From Christiangramia echinicola DSM 19838 (GTDB taxonomy: Bacteria > Bacteroidota > Bacteroidia > Flavobacteriales > Flavobacteriaceae): a stretch of DNA of 64,000 nt. The notes beneath the pieces are model-generated. The model was not told the origin of the DNA and ran no database searches. It saw nothing but the letters and a program-made list of their open reading frames with translations. The stretch spans positions 868,001 through 932,000 of the forward strand of contig NZ_AUHG01000010.1 of NCBI RefSeq assembly GCF_000423065.1, read 5' to 3'. The translations under genes and the position numbers were made by a program. The first letter of the stretch is position 1. Each line of letters begins with the position of its first letter. Shown in pieces: positions 1 to 8,295 of the stretch.

Positions 1-572
1 ACTCCAAAGGAAAGTCCGATGACTAAAGAAATTAATATGATCCAGCGGTTCCCTCTGGGAGTGAACATGTCCCGTTCCCATTTAAGGCCTAAATAGAACA
101 TGACCGACATAAAGCAGGCAGCCATAGCATAAACTTCAGCTTCCACTGCATTGAACCAGAAGCTGTCTGTAAAAGTGAATGCCAGAGAGCCTACTAAAGA
201 GCTTCCTAAAATGGCCATCTTTCTGGCAGGAGATAATTTAGTAACAGGTCCTGCAACTTTTAAAACTAACATGGTAATAGACCAGAACATGAACATAATT
301 GCCACTGCACTGGCAAAACCAGACATAAAATTCACCATCAAAGCGACTTTAGTATTGTCTGGGGCAAATGTGGAGAAAAAAGCTCCCATCATTTGATAGA
401 ATGGCGCTCCGGGAGGGTGACCCACTTCCAGATTTGCTGAGGTAGCAATGTATTCACCGGCATCCCAAAAACTTGCCGTAGGTTCGAGTGTAAGCGTGTA
501 GGTAGTTAAAGCGATAACAAATACCAGCCAACCCAGTATTTTGTTCCACTTACTAAAGTTAAGATCTCTCAT
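1..572 (-). CDS. DUF2723 family multi-pass membrane protein (N-terminal part, runs off window)
   Basis: The minus strand reads open from an ATG at 572 to the window edge, giving about 190 residues that begin MRDLNFSKWNKILGWL. Several hydrophobic segments are visible: residues 10-25, around 85-105, and two further helices. An FWDAGEYIA stretch lies near residue 34 and a GHPPGAPFYQ stretch just after it. These match the DUF2723 family of Bacteroidota, large inner-membrane proteins resembling the glycosyltransferase-C/O-mannosyltransferase fold. The acidic motif after the first helix is where such enzymes place their catalytic acid. Substrate and activity are not established. The C-terminal part lies outside the window. 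Confidence 0.8.
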   Translation of the reverse strand, partial: MRDLNFSKWNKILGWLVFVIALTTYTLTLEPTASFWDAGEYIATSANLEVGHPPGAPFYQMMGAFFSTFAPDNTKVALMVNFMSGFASAVAIMFMFWSITMLVLKVAGPVTKLSPARKMAILGSSLVGSLAFTFTDSFWFNAVEAEVYAMAACFMSVMFYLGLKWERDMFTPRGNRWIILISLVIGLSFG

Positions 573-737
573 AAATATTAGCGTAGTTGTACTAAAGTGG
601 CGAATTTAATAATAAAATGCTGAATGGTTTCAAAACGAAAGAGAAAAGCATTTATTTTGGAAAATACTGAAAATGAACCTGCAACAGGCGGCTGGAAAAT
701 AAAGCTGATTTTTTTCAATAAAATTCATGCAAAAAGT

Positions 738-768
738 TTGTGTAGATTAAACTTTGTTTTAAATTTGC
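738..768 (+). promoter_or_regulatory. Promoter of tRNA-Gln
   Basis: TTTG at 738-741, a 19-base spacer, then TAAATTTG at 761-768. This is an exact match to the flavobacterial TTTG-N19-TANNTTTG promoter. The tRNA begins 17 bases after the -7 element. Confidence 0.8.
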
Positions 769-784
769 ATCCGCATTTAAGCAT

Positions 785-857
785 TGGCCTATGGTGTAAC
801 TGGCAACACGTCTGGTTTTGGTCCAGAAGAGTCTAGGTTCGAGCCCTAGTAGGCCAA
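785..857 (+). tRNA. tRNA-Gln (anticodon TTG)
   Basis: The acceptor arms TGGCCTA (785-791) and TAGGCCA (850-856) pair over seven bases. The anticodon stem TCTGG/CCAGA encloses the loop TTTTGGT, which places TTG at the anticodon and decodes CAA. The T arm contains GGTTCGAGCC. CCA is not encoded. The gene stands alone, with its own promoter upstream and an intrinsic terminator right after it. Confidence 0.93.
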
Positions 858-865
858 CAAGGTGC

Positions 866-896
866 AAAAAGCCTGAACGAAAGTTCAGGCTTTTTT
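866..896 (+). terminator. Intrinsic terminator of tRNA-Gln
   Basis: AGCCTGAAC (870-878), loop GAAA, then GTTCAGGCT (883-891) form a perfect 9-bp stem followed by a T tract. It lies 12 bases after the tRNA. Confidence 0.9.
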
Positions 897-1341
897 AGTT
901 TGTAGTCTGTAGTAAGAGAATGGCGAATATTTTTTTGAGATGCAGAATCAAGTTCAGCATAACATTTTTAAGAGTAGTAAGTTATATATCTGTCTCATTG
1001 CCTCGAAAAGTTTAGGGTTTTCCTTTTTTCCAGATTGTAGAGCTTGAGGGACAGTTGAAGTCATGGATTGATGATACTCTTATATAGAATATCTTCGCGA
1101 ACACAGTTATAAGATCTCAGTAGAAAACCTCAAAAAATCAGCAATTAACAATTTTTTGATCTTAATAAAGGAAGTAAGATTTTAGTATTTTTTACTATTA
1201 TCTACATCACTTAAAACTGTGATTTATTTAAAAAGGGTTAATTCAAAAATTTATAAGTTGCATAAGCACAATTAATTGAATTATATTTGCTCGCCCAAAA
1301 ACCTGATGGTCTTAGATTATTAGCCTTACTTTCTTATTGGA
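897..1341. other. Intergenic region without a recognisable gene
   Basis: About 445 AT-rich bases between the tRNA terminator and the histidine kinase. I see no convincing reading frame and no RNA gene. The only signal I can support is the promoter at 1258-1289 near its right end. Confidence 0.6.
1258..1289 (+). promoter_or_regulatory. Promoter of the histidine kinase/response regulator pair
   Basis: TTG at 1258-1260, 21 bases, then TATATTTG at 1282-1289. This fits the flavobacterial TTG/TANNTTTG consensus and sits 52 bases before the kinase ATG. Confidence 0.65.
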
Positions 1342-3681
1342 ATGACAGAGAAGCTGAATCCTGCAATAAATAAAAAGCCACTCCTAGTGGCTCTTCTTGC
1401 TGCCTTGTTCTTTCTTGCTTTAGGATTATTCATGCTTTGGCAGCGCTACCAGATCCTTCAGGAAACCCGGGATGATGAGATGAAAGGGATCATTGACTTG
1501 GTAGAGCAGAATATAGATCAGTCTTTAAAATACAGTTATTCCGCAGCGCTTTCCCTTGCTCTTCAAATAGATGAAAATGGTGTTATAAATAATTTCGATG
1601 AGGTTGCTAGTCAGCTTGTAGATGGCAATCCCAGTATTGATGGGATCCAAACAGTACCTGGCGGAGTTATAAAGCAGGTATATCCTTATGAGGAAAATAA
1701 GGCAGTTATTAATTACAATATTCTTGAAGACAGTACAAGAAACGAGGAGGCCTATAGGGCTATCGATAATAGGAAAATGTTTTTTGCTGGTCCAATTGAA
1801 TTAAAACAAGGTGGCCTGGCAGTGATAGGAAGGTTGCCTGTGTTTATAAAAAATGAATTCTGGGGTTTTTCTGCGGTTCTAATTAAATTTGAAAACCTGA
1901 TAGATCAATCAGGGATAGAGGATCTTTCAAGCAATAAATTTAAATTTCAATTTTCGAAAAGGGATCCATTGTCCGGGAAAGAAGAATTTTTCCTCTCGAC
2001 AACCAATGATTTCACAAAGTCCTATTCAGGAGAGATCGTTTTTCCAGATGGAGACTGGAAAATTTATATAATTCCCACTGAACCTTATGAGCCTCTTTAT
2101 GCAGTGATTCCAGTAGCTTTTCTAATCTTGATTATGTCTGGAGCTTTAGGTTGGATCATTTTTAATACAATGAAGCAACCAGCGATTCTAGCCGCAAAGG
2201 TGAAGCAGCAGGCGGGCGATCTTGCTAAAAGCGAGCTTCAATTTAGAACTATCTTTAATCAGGCGGCTATAGGAATGGCACGGGTAAATTCTTTAAGTGG
2301 GAAAATACTCGAAACAAATAACAGGTTTCAGGAATTACTGGGGTATACCAATGAAGAATTAATACAAAAAGATCATGTGGCTATAAGTTATCCTGAAGAT
2401 CGGGATGAGAATATAGCTTTAATGGGCAGGCTTCGAAATAATGAAATAAGAGAATACAATCTTAAGAAGCGGCTGGTTAGAAAAGATGGCGAGATCATCT
2501 GGATAAAGCTGAATGTTTCAGCTCTATGGTCCCATGGAGAGAAAGCGAGTTCTCATATTGCACTTGTAGAAGATATATCGGCTAGGGTAAAGGCCCAAAG
2601 GGAGAGAGAAGAGAATGAACGTCGATTCAGGTCTCTGGTGGAGAATTCTAGTGAGGTGATCCTCATAATTGATACGCAGGGTTATGCTAAATATTCTTCC
2701 CCATCTTTAGAGCGCATTACAGGATATAAAGAATTATATGTAGCAGAGAATGAAATATTTTCTTTAATACATCCTGATGATGCATCTAATTTAATTGGTA
2801 AATTCAAGGAGTCTAGAGAAAATCCAGGGGTTCCGTTTAGTGGTATTAAATTGAGGCTGCAAACCAAATGTGTAAATTATATCTGGGTAGATGTTACCAT
2901 TACAAACCTTACTCGAGAGAAAAGTATTGGTGGTTATGTGGTTAACTTCAGGGATATCACGGCGAAACAGGAGGCAGAAATAAATTTATTTAAGTCTTAT
3001 GATTTTGTAATGGAGCAAAATAAAAGACTATTGAATTTCGCTTATATCGTTTCTCATAATTTAAGGTCTCACTCCAGTAACCTGGAATCTATTCTTGAAT
3101 TGTATAAAACTGAAGAATGTGAAGAGGAAAAACAAACTTATATTTCACTTTTAGAAAATGTTTCCAAAAACCTGAATGAATCTTTACATGATCTTAATGA
3201 GGTGGTATCCATAAATAATAATTTAGATATTAACGTGGAAACTATTAAGGTTGCCGAATATCTCGATAAAACGCTGGAAGTATTACAGCTTCAGATCAAA
3301 AAGAAAAAAGCGCAGGTGAATATAGATGTGCCAGAGGAAATGCAAGTGACCTTTAATGCCTCCTATATGGAAAGTGTGCTTTTAAATTTTCTTACAAACG
3401 CATTAAGGTATAGTCATCGAGATCGCAATCCAGTTATCACAGTTACTGGATATATAGATAATCAAAGATGGGTCTTGAAAATTGCAGATAATGGGATTGG
3501 GATAGACTTGAACAAGCATGGCGATAAAGTATTCGGCTTGTATAAAACTTTTACCGAAAGAAAAGATTCTCGTGGGGTAGGTTTGTTCATTACCAAGAAC
3601 CAGATCAATGCTATGGGAGGTAATGTTTTTGTAGATAGTGAACCTGGAATTGGTACCACTTTTAAAGTGATCTTTAAATGA
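1342..3681 (+). CDS. Membrane-bound sensor histidine kinase (CHASE-PAS-PAS-HisKA-HATPase)
   Basis: A 779-residue hybrid-free histidine kinase. Order of parts: a transmembrane helix at about residues 14-33, an extracytoplasmic sensor of CHASE type (about 45-245), a second helix (about 250-273), two PAS domains (about 296-415 and 425-545), a dimerisation/phosphoacceptor helix with the H box SHNLRSH (phosphoacceptor His572), and an ATPase domain with N box NALRYS, IADNGIGI and a GVGLF G box. The stop overlaps the start of the next gene by four bases (ATGA), so the two are translationally coupled. CHASE domains bind small extracellular ligands; the ligand here is unknown. The ATG start is followed by a good membrane anchor. 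Confidence 0.9.
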   Translation: MTEKLNPAINKKPLLVALLAALFFLALGLFMLWQRYQILQETRDDEMKGIIDLVEQNIDQSLKYSYSAALSLALQIDENGVINNFDEVASQLVDGNPSIDGIQTVPGGVIKQVYPYEENKAVINYNILEDSTRNEEAYRAIDNRKMFFAGPIELKQGGLAVIGRLPVFIKNEFWGFSAVLIKFENLIDQSGIEDLSSNKFKFQFSKRDPLSGKEEFFLSTTNDFTKSYSGEIVFPDGDWKIYIIPTEPYEPLYAVIPVAFLILIMSGALGWIIFNTMKQPAILAAKVKQQAGDLAKSELQFRTIFNQAAIGMARVNSLSGKILETNNRFQELLGYTNEELIQKDHVAISYPEDRDENIALMGRLRNNEIREYNLKKRLVRKDGEIIWIKLNVSALWSHGEKASSHIALVEDISARVKAQREREENERRFRSLVENSSEVILIIDTQGYAKYSSPSLERITGYKELYVAENEIFSLIHPDDASNLIGKFKESRENPGVPFSGIKLRLQTKCVNYIWVDVTITNLTREKSIGGYVVNFRDITAKQEAEINLFKSYDFVMEQNKRLLNFAYIVSHNLRSHSSNLESILELYKTEECEEEKQTYISLLENVSKNLNESLHDLNEVVSINNNLDINVETIKVAEYLDKTLEVLQLQIKKKKAQVNIDVPEEMQVTFNASYMESVLLNFLTNALRYSHRDRNPVITVTGYIDNQRWVLKIADNGIGIDLNKHGDKVFGLYKTFTERKDSRGVGLFITKNQINAMGGNVFVDSEPGIGTTFKVIFK

Positions 3682-4064
3682 GGAAAAGTGTCTGGGTAAT
3701 AGATGATGATGAGATCTATCAAATGATCATAAAAAAATTAATTCAAAAATCTGGAGTTTTTGAGGACAGGTATTTTTTCAAAGGTGCGAAGCAGGTAATT
3801 TCTGAACTGGAGAAATCAGAATTTTTAGTTCCTGATGTAATTTTGCTTGATATCAACATGCCTTTGATGGATGGCTGGCAATTCATTGAAAAGTTAAGGA
3901 CAGTTGTTTCAGAGATTCCTGAAAGAACCAAAATTTATATTGTTTCTTCTTCTATTGCTTATTCAGATAAAGAAAGGGCTGAAAAGTTTCCTGAAGTTAC
4001 GGGCTTTTTATCCAAGCCTCTAACGGTAAATATATTAAAAGAAATAGGAGAGTCTGTAAAATGA
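3678..4064 (+). CDS. Single-domain response regulator (CheY-like receiver)
   Basis: A 128-residue receiver domain with no output domain. The acidic pocket is DDD at residues 9-11, the phosphoacceptor is Asp58 in LLDINMP, and the conserved lysine is Lys113 in LSKPL. It begins inside the stop codon of the upstream kinase, so the kinase is its likely partner. Lacking a DNA-binding domain, it presumably acts by protein contact or phosphorelay. Receivers of this kind, paired with PAS kinases, are frequent in Flavobacteriia. Confidence 0.92.
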   Translation: MRKSVWVIDDDEIYQMIIKKLIQKSGVFEDRYFFKGAKQVISELEKSEFLVPDVILLDINMPLMDGWQFIEKLRTVVSEIPERTKIYIVSSSIAYSDKERAEKFPEVTGFLSKPLTVNILKEIGESVK

Positions 4065-4123
4065 AAAAACCCGGTGTAGGGACCAGGCTAAATTGTAGTT
4101 AGTAATTGGTGTATTCTTTATTT

Positions 4124-4453
4124 TTAAGCTGCGGAAATTACGTTATAGTGATTTAAGATCTCCTGATAAAAGAAGATGCTCTTATCATCTTTTTTTAGGC
4201 ATGATTTAAGAAATCTCTCCAGATTCTGACATTCAAAGGTAATACTGGTATATTTCTTTTGACCTACCGGTAGTTTAAGATCAATCGATTGATCTTTGTA
4301 ATTAATATTAACGTGCTTTGCTTCAAAATACTTTTTAACAATTGCACGGTGCATCATCTGGAAATTAGCATTATCTATTTCCTTGTTACTGATACTGTAA
4401 GTGATAAGATTTTTGACTTCGTCAATTATCTCCGGGGTAGTAATTCTATTCAT
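4124..4453 (-). CDS. Hypothetical protein, about 109 residues
   Basis: A small soluble protein beginning MNRITTPEIIDEVKNLI. I recognise no domain. It is rich in lysine and polar residues and ends HYNVISAA. The ATG at 4453 is chosen because an AAAGGA sequence lies a few bases upstream. An in-frame ATG at 4480 would add nine residues. It is convergent with the response regulator gene. The amphipathic N-terminal part and basic centre are compatible with a small regulator, but no function can be assigned. Confidence 0.6.
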   Translation of the reverse strand: MNRITTPEIIDEVKNLITYSISNKEIDNANFQMMHRAIVKKYFEAKHVNINYKDQSIDLKLPVGQKKYTSITFECQNLERFLKSCLKKDDKSIFFYQEILNHYNVISAA

Positions 4454-4587
4454 AGTGTCCTTTTTCATCATTATCAACATGGCTAAATTACTATTAGACA
4501 GTATAAAAGCTGTTAAAAAAAATGTAATACTTTCTGAGTTAATAAACTTTTAACTTCATGGGAAGGCTATTAAGAAGAAATTTAAAT

Positions 4588-5205
4588 TTACAGTTCTATG
4601 GATCTAGGAGAATACATAATGCGCATGCGTTCATCGAGCATGGAAAGGTTGAAATAACTAATTCCTGAGCGTATTATGGAGCCGGAAGCGTTATGAATAT
4701 GTCCAAATAAATGGTATTTCGGCTGGACAATTGGTAAAATTCTCTTCAATTCCTCGCAGCCTAATTTAATTCCGCTGCCAATTTCATCTAAAATTTCAAA
4801 TGGTGGAGTATGAGTAATTAAGATATCTGTATCTACTGGAATTTGTTCCCAATGCTTTCGTATCTGGTTTCCTCTTTCCCTGTTAAAGGCCCAATTATTT
4901 GTGCCAGGTGTCACTGGTGATCCCCAGATTTTTAAATTTTCAATTTCCAGGCCACTATCTATTAATAAATGAATGCCGTCTGGAATTTTCGAAAGATTAT
5001 CTGGCTTTTCAAAATAGAAATCATGATTCCCGGGAACTAGAACCTTGTACTTATGAGGTTGCGAGGAGAACCATTCGAGAAAGTTTTCGGTTTCATTTCT
5101 CGTACCTCCATCTGTGCAATCTCCAGCATGGATGAGAACATCCCCATCTGGAATAGGGATTTCATGATGCAAGTTATGAGTGTCTGCCAGGCAAATAAGC
5201 CTCAT
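4588..5205 (-). CDS. Calcineurin-like metallophosphoesterase
   Basis: A 205-residue protein containing only a metallophosphatase fold. All metal-binding motifs are present: D-x-H (Asp8, His10), GD (Asp29), GNHD (Asn60-Asp62), His132 in THTPP, and GHIH (His169, His171). The short length and absence of a cap or signal peptide place it among the cytosolic YfcE/MPPED-like phosphodiesterases of broad specificity. The physiological substrate cannot be told from sequence. It stands alone on the minus strand. Confidence 0.88.
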   Translation of the reverse strand: MRLICLADTHNLHHEIPIPDGDVLIHAGDCTDGGTRNETENFLEWFSSQPHKYKVLVPGNHDFYFEKPDNLSKIPDGIHLLIDSGLEIENLKIWGSPVTPGTNNWAFNRERGNQIRKHWEQIPVDTDILITHTPPFEILDEIGSGIKLGCEELKRILPIVQPKYHLFGHIHNASGSIIRSGISYFNLSMLDERMRIMYSPRSIEL

Positions 5206-5237
5206 ATTTTTGAGTTAGGATAAACAGCAAAATAAGC

Positions 5238-5270
5238 AAAAAAAAATCCGTTGAAGTCATCAACGGATTT
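5238..5270 (-). terminator. Intrinsic terminator for the small membrane protein gene
   Basis: AAATCCGTTGA (5244-5254) pairs with TCAACGGATTT (5260-5270) around a five-base loop. On the minus strand the stem is followed by a run of T (complement of the A run at 5238-5243). It lies just after the stop of the gene at 5291-5506. Confidence 0.85.
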
Positions 5271-5290
5271 CTATAATATAGTAATGGAAA

Positions 5291-5506
5291 TTATAGCTCT
5301 TTTTCATCGGCTTGTATTTCCATTATAGCTTTATCTGTAGGTAATATTTTATTTATTGTTTTTAGCATACCAAATGCAATGATTGCAGCGGTAACGGCAA
5401 AAAAGATAAATTTGATAAGCAAACTTTCACTTACCAACAAACTGTAAAAACCAAGGAAAACCTCGGTGATTACGAACAAAATCTTTATACCTACTTTTAA
5501 AAACAT
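5291..5506 (-). CDS. Small two-helix membrane protein, function unknown
   Basis: A 71-residue protein starting MFLKVGIKILF with two hydrophobic segments (about residues 5-25 and 30-52) and a charged tail ending QADEKEL. The frame is open upstream to a GTG at 5536. That longer version would read straight through the TATATTTG promoter element at 5525-5532, so the ATG at 5506 is the sensible start. I do not recognise the family. Confidence 0.6.
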   Translation of the reverse strand: MFLKVGIKILFVITEVFLGFYSLLVSESLLIKFIFFAVTAAIIAFGMLKTINKILPTDKAIMEIQADEKEL

Positions 5507-5524
5507 TTCTTTTTTATATCTGTT

Positions 5525-5556
5525 CAAATATAGCACTCAAATACCGGACCGTTCAA
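5525..5556 (-). promoter_or_regulatory. Promoter of the small membrane protein gene
   Basis: On the minus strand, TTG (complement of 5554-5556), 21 bases, then TATATTTG (complement of 5525-5532). The element is about 19 bases from the chosen ATG and decides the start codon. Confidence 0.7.
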
Positions 5557-5582
5557 GTATAAAATCAAGTTTGACATTAATT

Positions 5583-5590
5583 TAACTTTG
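5583..5590 (+). promoter_or_regulatory. Candidate -7 promoter element of the AsmA-like gene
   Basis: TAACTTTG matches TANNTTTG. There is no good -33 element at the right spacing. It lies about 98 bases before the TTG start at 5688, in the divergent intergenic region. Confidence 0.4.
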
Positions 5591-5687
5591 CCAACTTCTG
5601 TCTCACAATCTTTTAAGTTAAAAAATCTTAAAGCGGGCCCGGGATTCCTATCTAATTGTAAATTGGTTTTTTAAAACTCATAATAAT

Positions 5688-7220
5688 TTGAAGAAAACTA
5701 CAAAAATTGCAGTCGGAGCTCTTATTGGAATCGGGGTTTTGGCGATAGCTCTAATTATAGTTAATACTCTGCTTGAAAAAAAGCTCAGGACCGGGATAGA
5801 GGATAATCTAAAGAAGGCACATATTACTTTTGATAAAGTTGATGTGAAATTACTTGATCGTACGGCAGAGGTGATCAATCCATTTGCTAAGATCAGTGGA
5901 AAGACCTTGCGAGTAGATACTATCCAGCTAAATGATATTCAAATTTGGGATTATCTTTTAGATAAGGACATCATTGTTGGTGAACTCGAGATTTCTGGAC
6001 CAGAAGTCAATTTTTATAATTTTAAAAATAAAGCCAAAGACACTTCAAGTGTAGATAAGAAAAAGAAGCAAGGGAAGTTTAAAAATAAGGTCCTGGTAAA
6101 AAAGGTAAATGTACATAATGGTAGTTTTAAGATCTTCGAAAAAGATAGTAGTGCACACCGATTATTCGCAAAGGTCCGGGCCATTAAAATGGAGCAGGTG
6201 CGCATTAATGAAAAAACCTTAAAGGAAACTATTCCTTTTAATTATGAACTAATTCTATTAAATGCTGATAGCCTTTTCTATGATCTGAATGAGCAACAGG
6301 AGCTGTCGCTAGGTGATTTCGAAATAGACAATCATAAAGTAACTATTTCAAACTTCAGGATTATACCCAAATATTCAAAATCTGAACATCAAAAAACTAT
6401 TAGTGTTGAAAAAGACAGGTATGACCTAACAATAGATTCTATTTTCATGCAAAATCTTAACTGGTCGGTTCAGGAAGATTCCCTGAAGATTGAAAATTCT
6501 TTGACGAGAATTGTTAATGCTGATTTTAGGATCTATCGGGACAAGTATCCTCCAGATGACACTAGTATTAAACCTATGTATAGTGAAATGATAAGGAAGA
6601 TACCTTTTCTTATTAATTTTGATAGTATCTCTATTTCTAATTCTTATCTGAAATATGAAGAACGGGTGCATGTAGACCGGGAGCCGGGCGTAGTGGAATT
6701 TTCAAACCTGGATATGCAGATTAAGAATTTCACGAATGTAGGATTAGACCGTAAAGATTTTCCAAAAACGAAAGTGATTTCTAATTCCAGCTTTATGAAT
6801 GGCGCACCGCTACATGTAGACTGGGAGTTTGATGTTAGTGATCGTGCAGATCAATTCCAGATTTCTGGAGATATGGGAAGGCTGGCAGCAGAGCAGATGA
6901 ATAAATTCATGAAAGCAGGCCTGAATATCGAAGCAACTGGTGAAATTCTCAGTATGTATTTTAATTTTTATGGAAATAAAAACAAGGCCCAGGGGGAAAT
7001 GAGGCTGGAATATAAAGATTTTAAGGTTGAAGTCTTACGGAAAGATGGCAATAAGAAAAATAAAGTTATTTCGGCTTTGGCCAATTTAATTGTTCGAAAT
7101 AAAGCGCAGAATAATAAAGCACATTACAAGAATATAAACTTCACCAGGGTTAAGACAAAATCATTCTGGAATTATGTCTGGAATCTATTAAAAAATGGAG
7201 CCTTAAAATCCTTTCTCTAG
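5688..7220 (+). CDS. Membrane-anchored AsmA/DUF748-like protein
   Basis: A 510-residue protein with one N-terminal membrane helix (about residues 6-27), then a long periplasmic part rich in beta strands and without catalytic motifs. The segments with alternating hydrophobic residues (for example near 80-110, where GELEISGPEVNFYNF occurs) resemble AsmA/DUF748 proteins, which are linked to outer-membrane biogenesis and lipid transport. That assignment is by general resemblance only. The start is TTG; I see no in-frame ATG before the membrane helix. Its stop shares the palindrome CTAG with the convergent UspA gene. Confidence 0.65.
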   Translation: MKKTTKIAVGALIGIGVLAIALIIVNTLLEKKLRTGIEDNLKKAHITFDKVDVKLLDRTAEVINPFAKISGKTLRVDTIQLNDIQIWDYLLDKDIIVGELEISGPEVNFYNFKNKAKDTSSVDKKKKQGKFKNKVLVKKVNVHNGSFKIFEKDSSAHRLFAKVRAIKMEQVRINEKTLKETIPFNYELILLNADSLFYDLNEQQELSLGDFEIDNHKVTISNFRIIPKYSKSEHQKTISVEKDRYDLTIDSIFMQNLNWSVQEDSLKIENSLTRIVNADFRIYRDKYPPDDTSIKPMYSEMIRKIPFLINFDSISISNSYLKYEERVHVDREPGVVEFSNLDMQIKNFTNVGLDRKDFPKTKVISNSSFMNGAPLHVDWEFDVSDRADQFQISGDMGRLAAEQMNKFMKAGLNIEATGEILSMYFNFYGNKNKAQGEMRLEYKDFKVEVLRKDGNKKNKVISALANLIVRNKAQNNKAHYKNINFTRVKTKSFWNYVWNLLKNGALKSFL

Positions 7221-8044
7221 ATCTTGAAGGTGACCACAGGTCTATTGGCATGATTTACAATGTCCTCACTAATACTGCCATTAAAAAAATGGGCGAGACC
7301 TTTGCGGCCATGGGTGCCAATTCCTATAAGGCCGGCATTAATTTTCCTTGCAAAGTTCAAAATTCCCTGTTCTACACTTATGTCATTATATATGTGCACT
7401 TTGTAGTTGTTCTTATTTAGATCTCCAATGAAATCTTCCATTCTTTGATAAGCTTCATTACTAGTTACAAAATCATTTGGGGTGTTTACAAAAAGTAAAT
7501 GTAAAGTGGCTCCCAGGGTATTGGCAAAATTAATAGCCTTTCTTAAAGAATCTTTATGTGATATGTTGGCATCGGTTGCGAATATAAAATTGTCTATTTC
7601 AAAATCTGGAATCTCATTCTTAATTACCAGCACAGGTATTTCTGAATGTCGCACTACTTTCTCAGTATTGGACCCTATGAACATTTCCTGGAAGCCACTT
7701 GCACCGTGGGATCCCATTACAATAAGATCACATTTTTTTTCTCTTCCTATTTCCATAATCCCGTCAAAGGCTCGATGAAACTCCACAGTTTCATGAACCT
7801 TTATCCCTTTCAGGTAAGGTTCCTTCAGGATCTTATTGAAGCGTTGATGAGCCAGTTTCATAAAGAATATTGCCTCTGGCATATTCTGCCCTCCGCCCCC
7901 AATGGGGTCTATAAGTTGTAATGGGAGTTCCAGCATATGCAGTAAAAAGATCTCACCATTAAATCTTCTGGCTAATTGTGCGGCCACTTTCAAGGCTTTT
8001 TCAGCCTGGTCGCTGAAATCTGTAGGGACGAGGATATTTTTCAT
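7217..8044 (-). CDS. Universal stress protein with two UspA domains
   Basis: A 275-residue tandem UspA protein. Each half carries the nucleotide-binding signature G-x2-G-x9-G-S: GSHGASG followed by IGS in the first (about residues 131-145), and GTHGRKG followed by NGS in the second (about 242-256). The presence of both motifs suggests the ATP-binding class. Such proteins accumulate in stationary phase or stress. It is a single gene on the minus strand, converging with the AsmA-like gene and overlapping its stop by four bases. Confidence 0.92.
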   Translation of the reverse strand: MKNILVPTDFSDQAEKALKVAAQLARRFNGEIFLLHMLELPLQLIDPIGGGGQNMPEAIFFMKLAHQRFNKILKEPYLKGIKVHETVEFHRAFDGIMEIGREKKCDLIVMGSHGASGFQEMFIGSNTEKVVRHSEIPVLVIKNEIPDFEIDNFIFATDANISHKDSLRKAINFANTLGATLHLLFVNTPNDFVTSNEAYQRMEDFIGDLNKNNYKVHIYNDISVEQGILNFARKINAGLIGIGTHGRKGLAHFFNGSISEDIVNHANRPVVTFKI

Positions 8045-8204
8045 GATTGAATGATAAAGTATTGTAAATGAGTATCATATTAAATTTACAAAGAAAAATT
8101 CATCTGTTCCTTCAAATTTAATTTTTTATGGTTGTAGGTATGGGCTGAATTTTTAGATAATTAGAAGATAAATAAGGAGATAGCTCATTTCATTTAATAT
8201 CACG

Positions 8205-8235
8205 TTTTTATACTTGAAAAATATTGCTATATTTG
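8205..8235 (+). promoter_or_regulatory. Promoter of rimP-nusA-infB
   Basis: TATATTTG at 8228-8235 is a perfect -7 element. TTTT at 8205-8208, 19 bases upstream, is a one-mismatch -33 element. Transcription should begin near 8242, shortly before the leader hairpin. Confidence 0.65.
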
Positions 8236-8262
8236 CAGCGTTGAAACTAAAAAAAGTACAGC

Positions 8263-8287
8263 GAGGGGACAGAAGTCCCCTCTTTTT
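8263..8287 (+). terminator. Terminator-like hairpin (possible attenuator) in the rimP leader
   Basis: GAGGGGAC (8263-8270), loop AGAA, GTCCCCTC (8275-8282), then TTTTT. This perfect 8-bp GC-rich stem with a U tract lies after the rimP promoter and nine bases before the rimP ATG. It cannot terminate an upstream plus-strand gene because there is none. It is therefore best read as an attenuator or protein-binding leader element. Confidence 0.75.
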
Positions 8288-8295
8288 ATAAACAT

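Noticed and set aside
151-396. Plus-strand open frame of 81 codons
   Set aside because: It is the reverse of the DUF2723 gene, whose minus-strand reading has clear family motifs and membrane helices.
624-836. Plus-strand open frame of 70 codons
   Set aside because: It runs through the tRNA-Gln promoter and into the tRNA itself, so it is a chance frame.
4289-4486. Plus-strand open frame opposite the hypothetical gene
   Set aside because: The minus-strand frame has the more protein-like composition and a ribosome-binding-like AAAGGA; the plus frame looks like its shadow.
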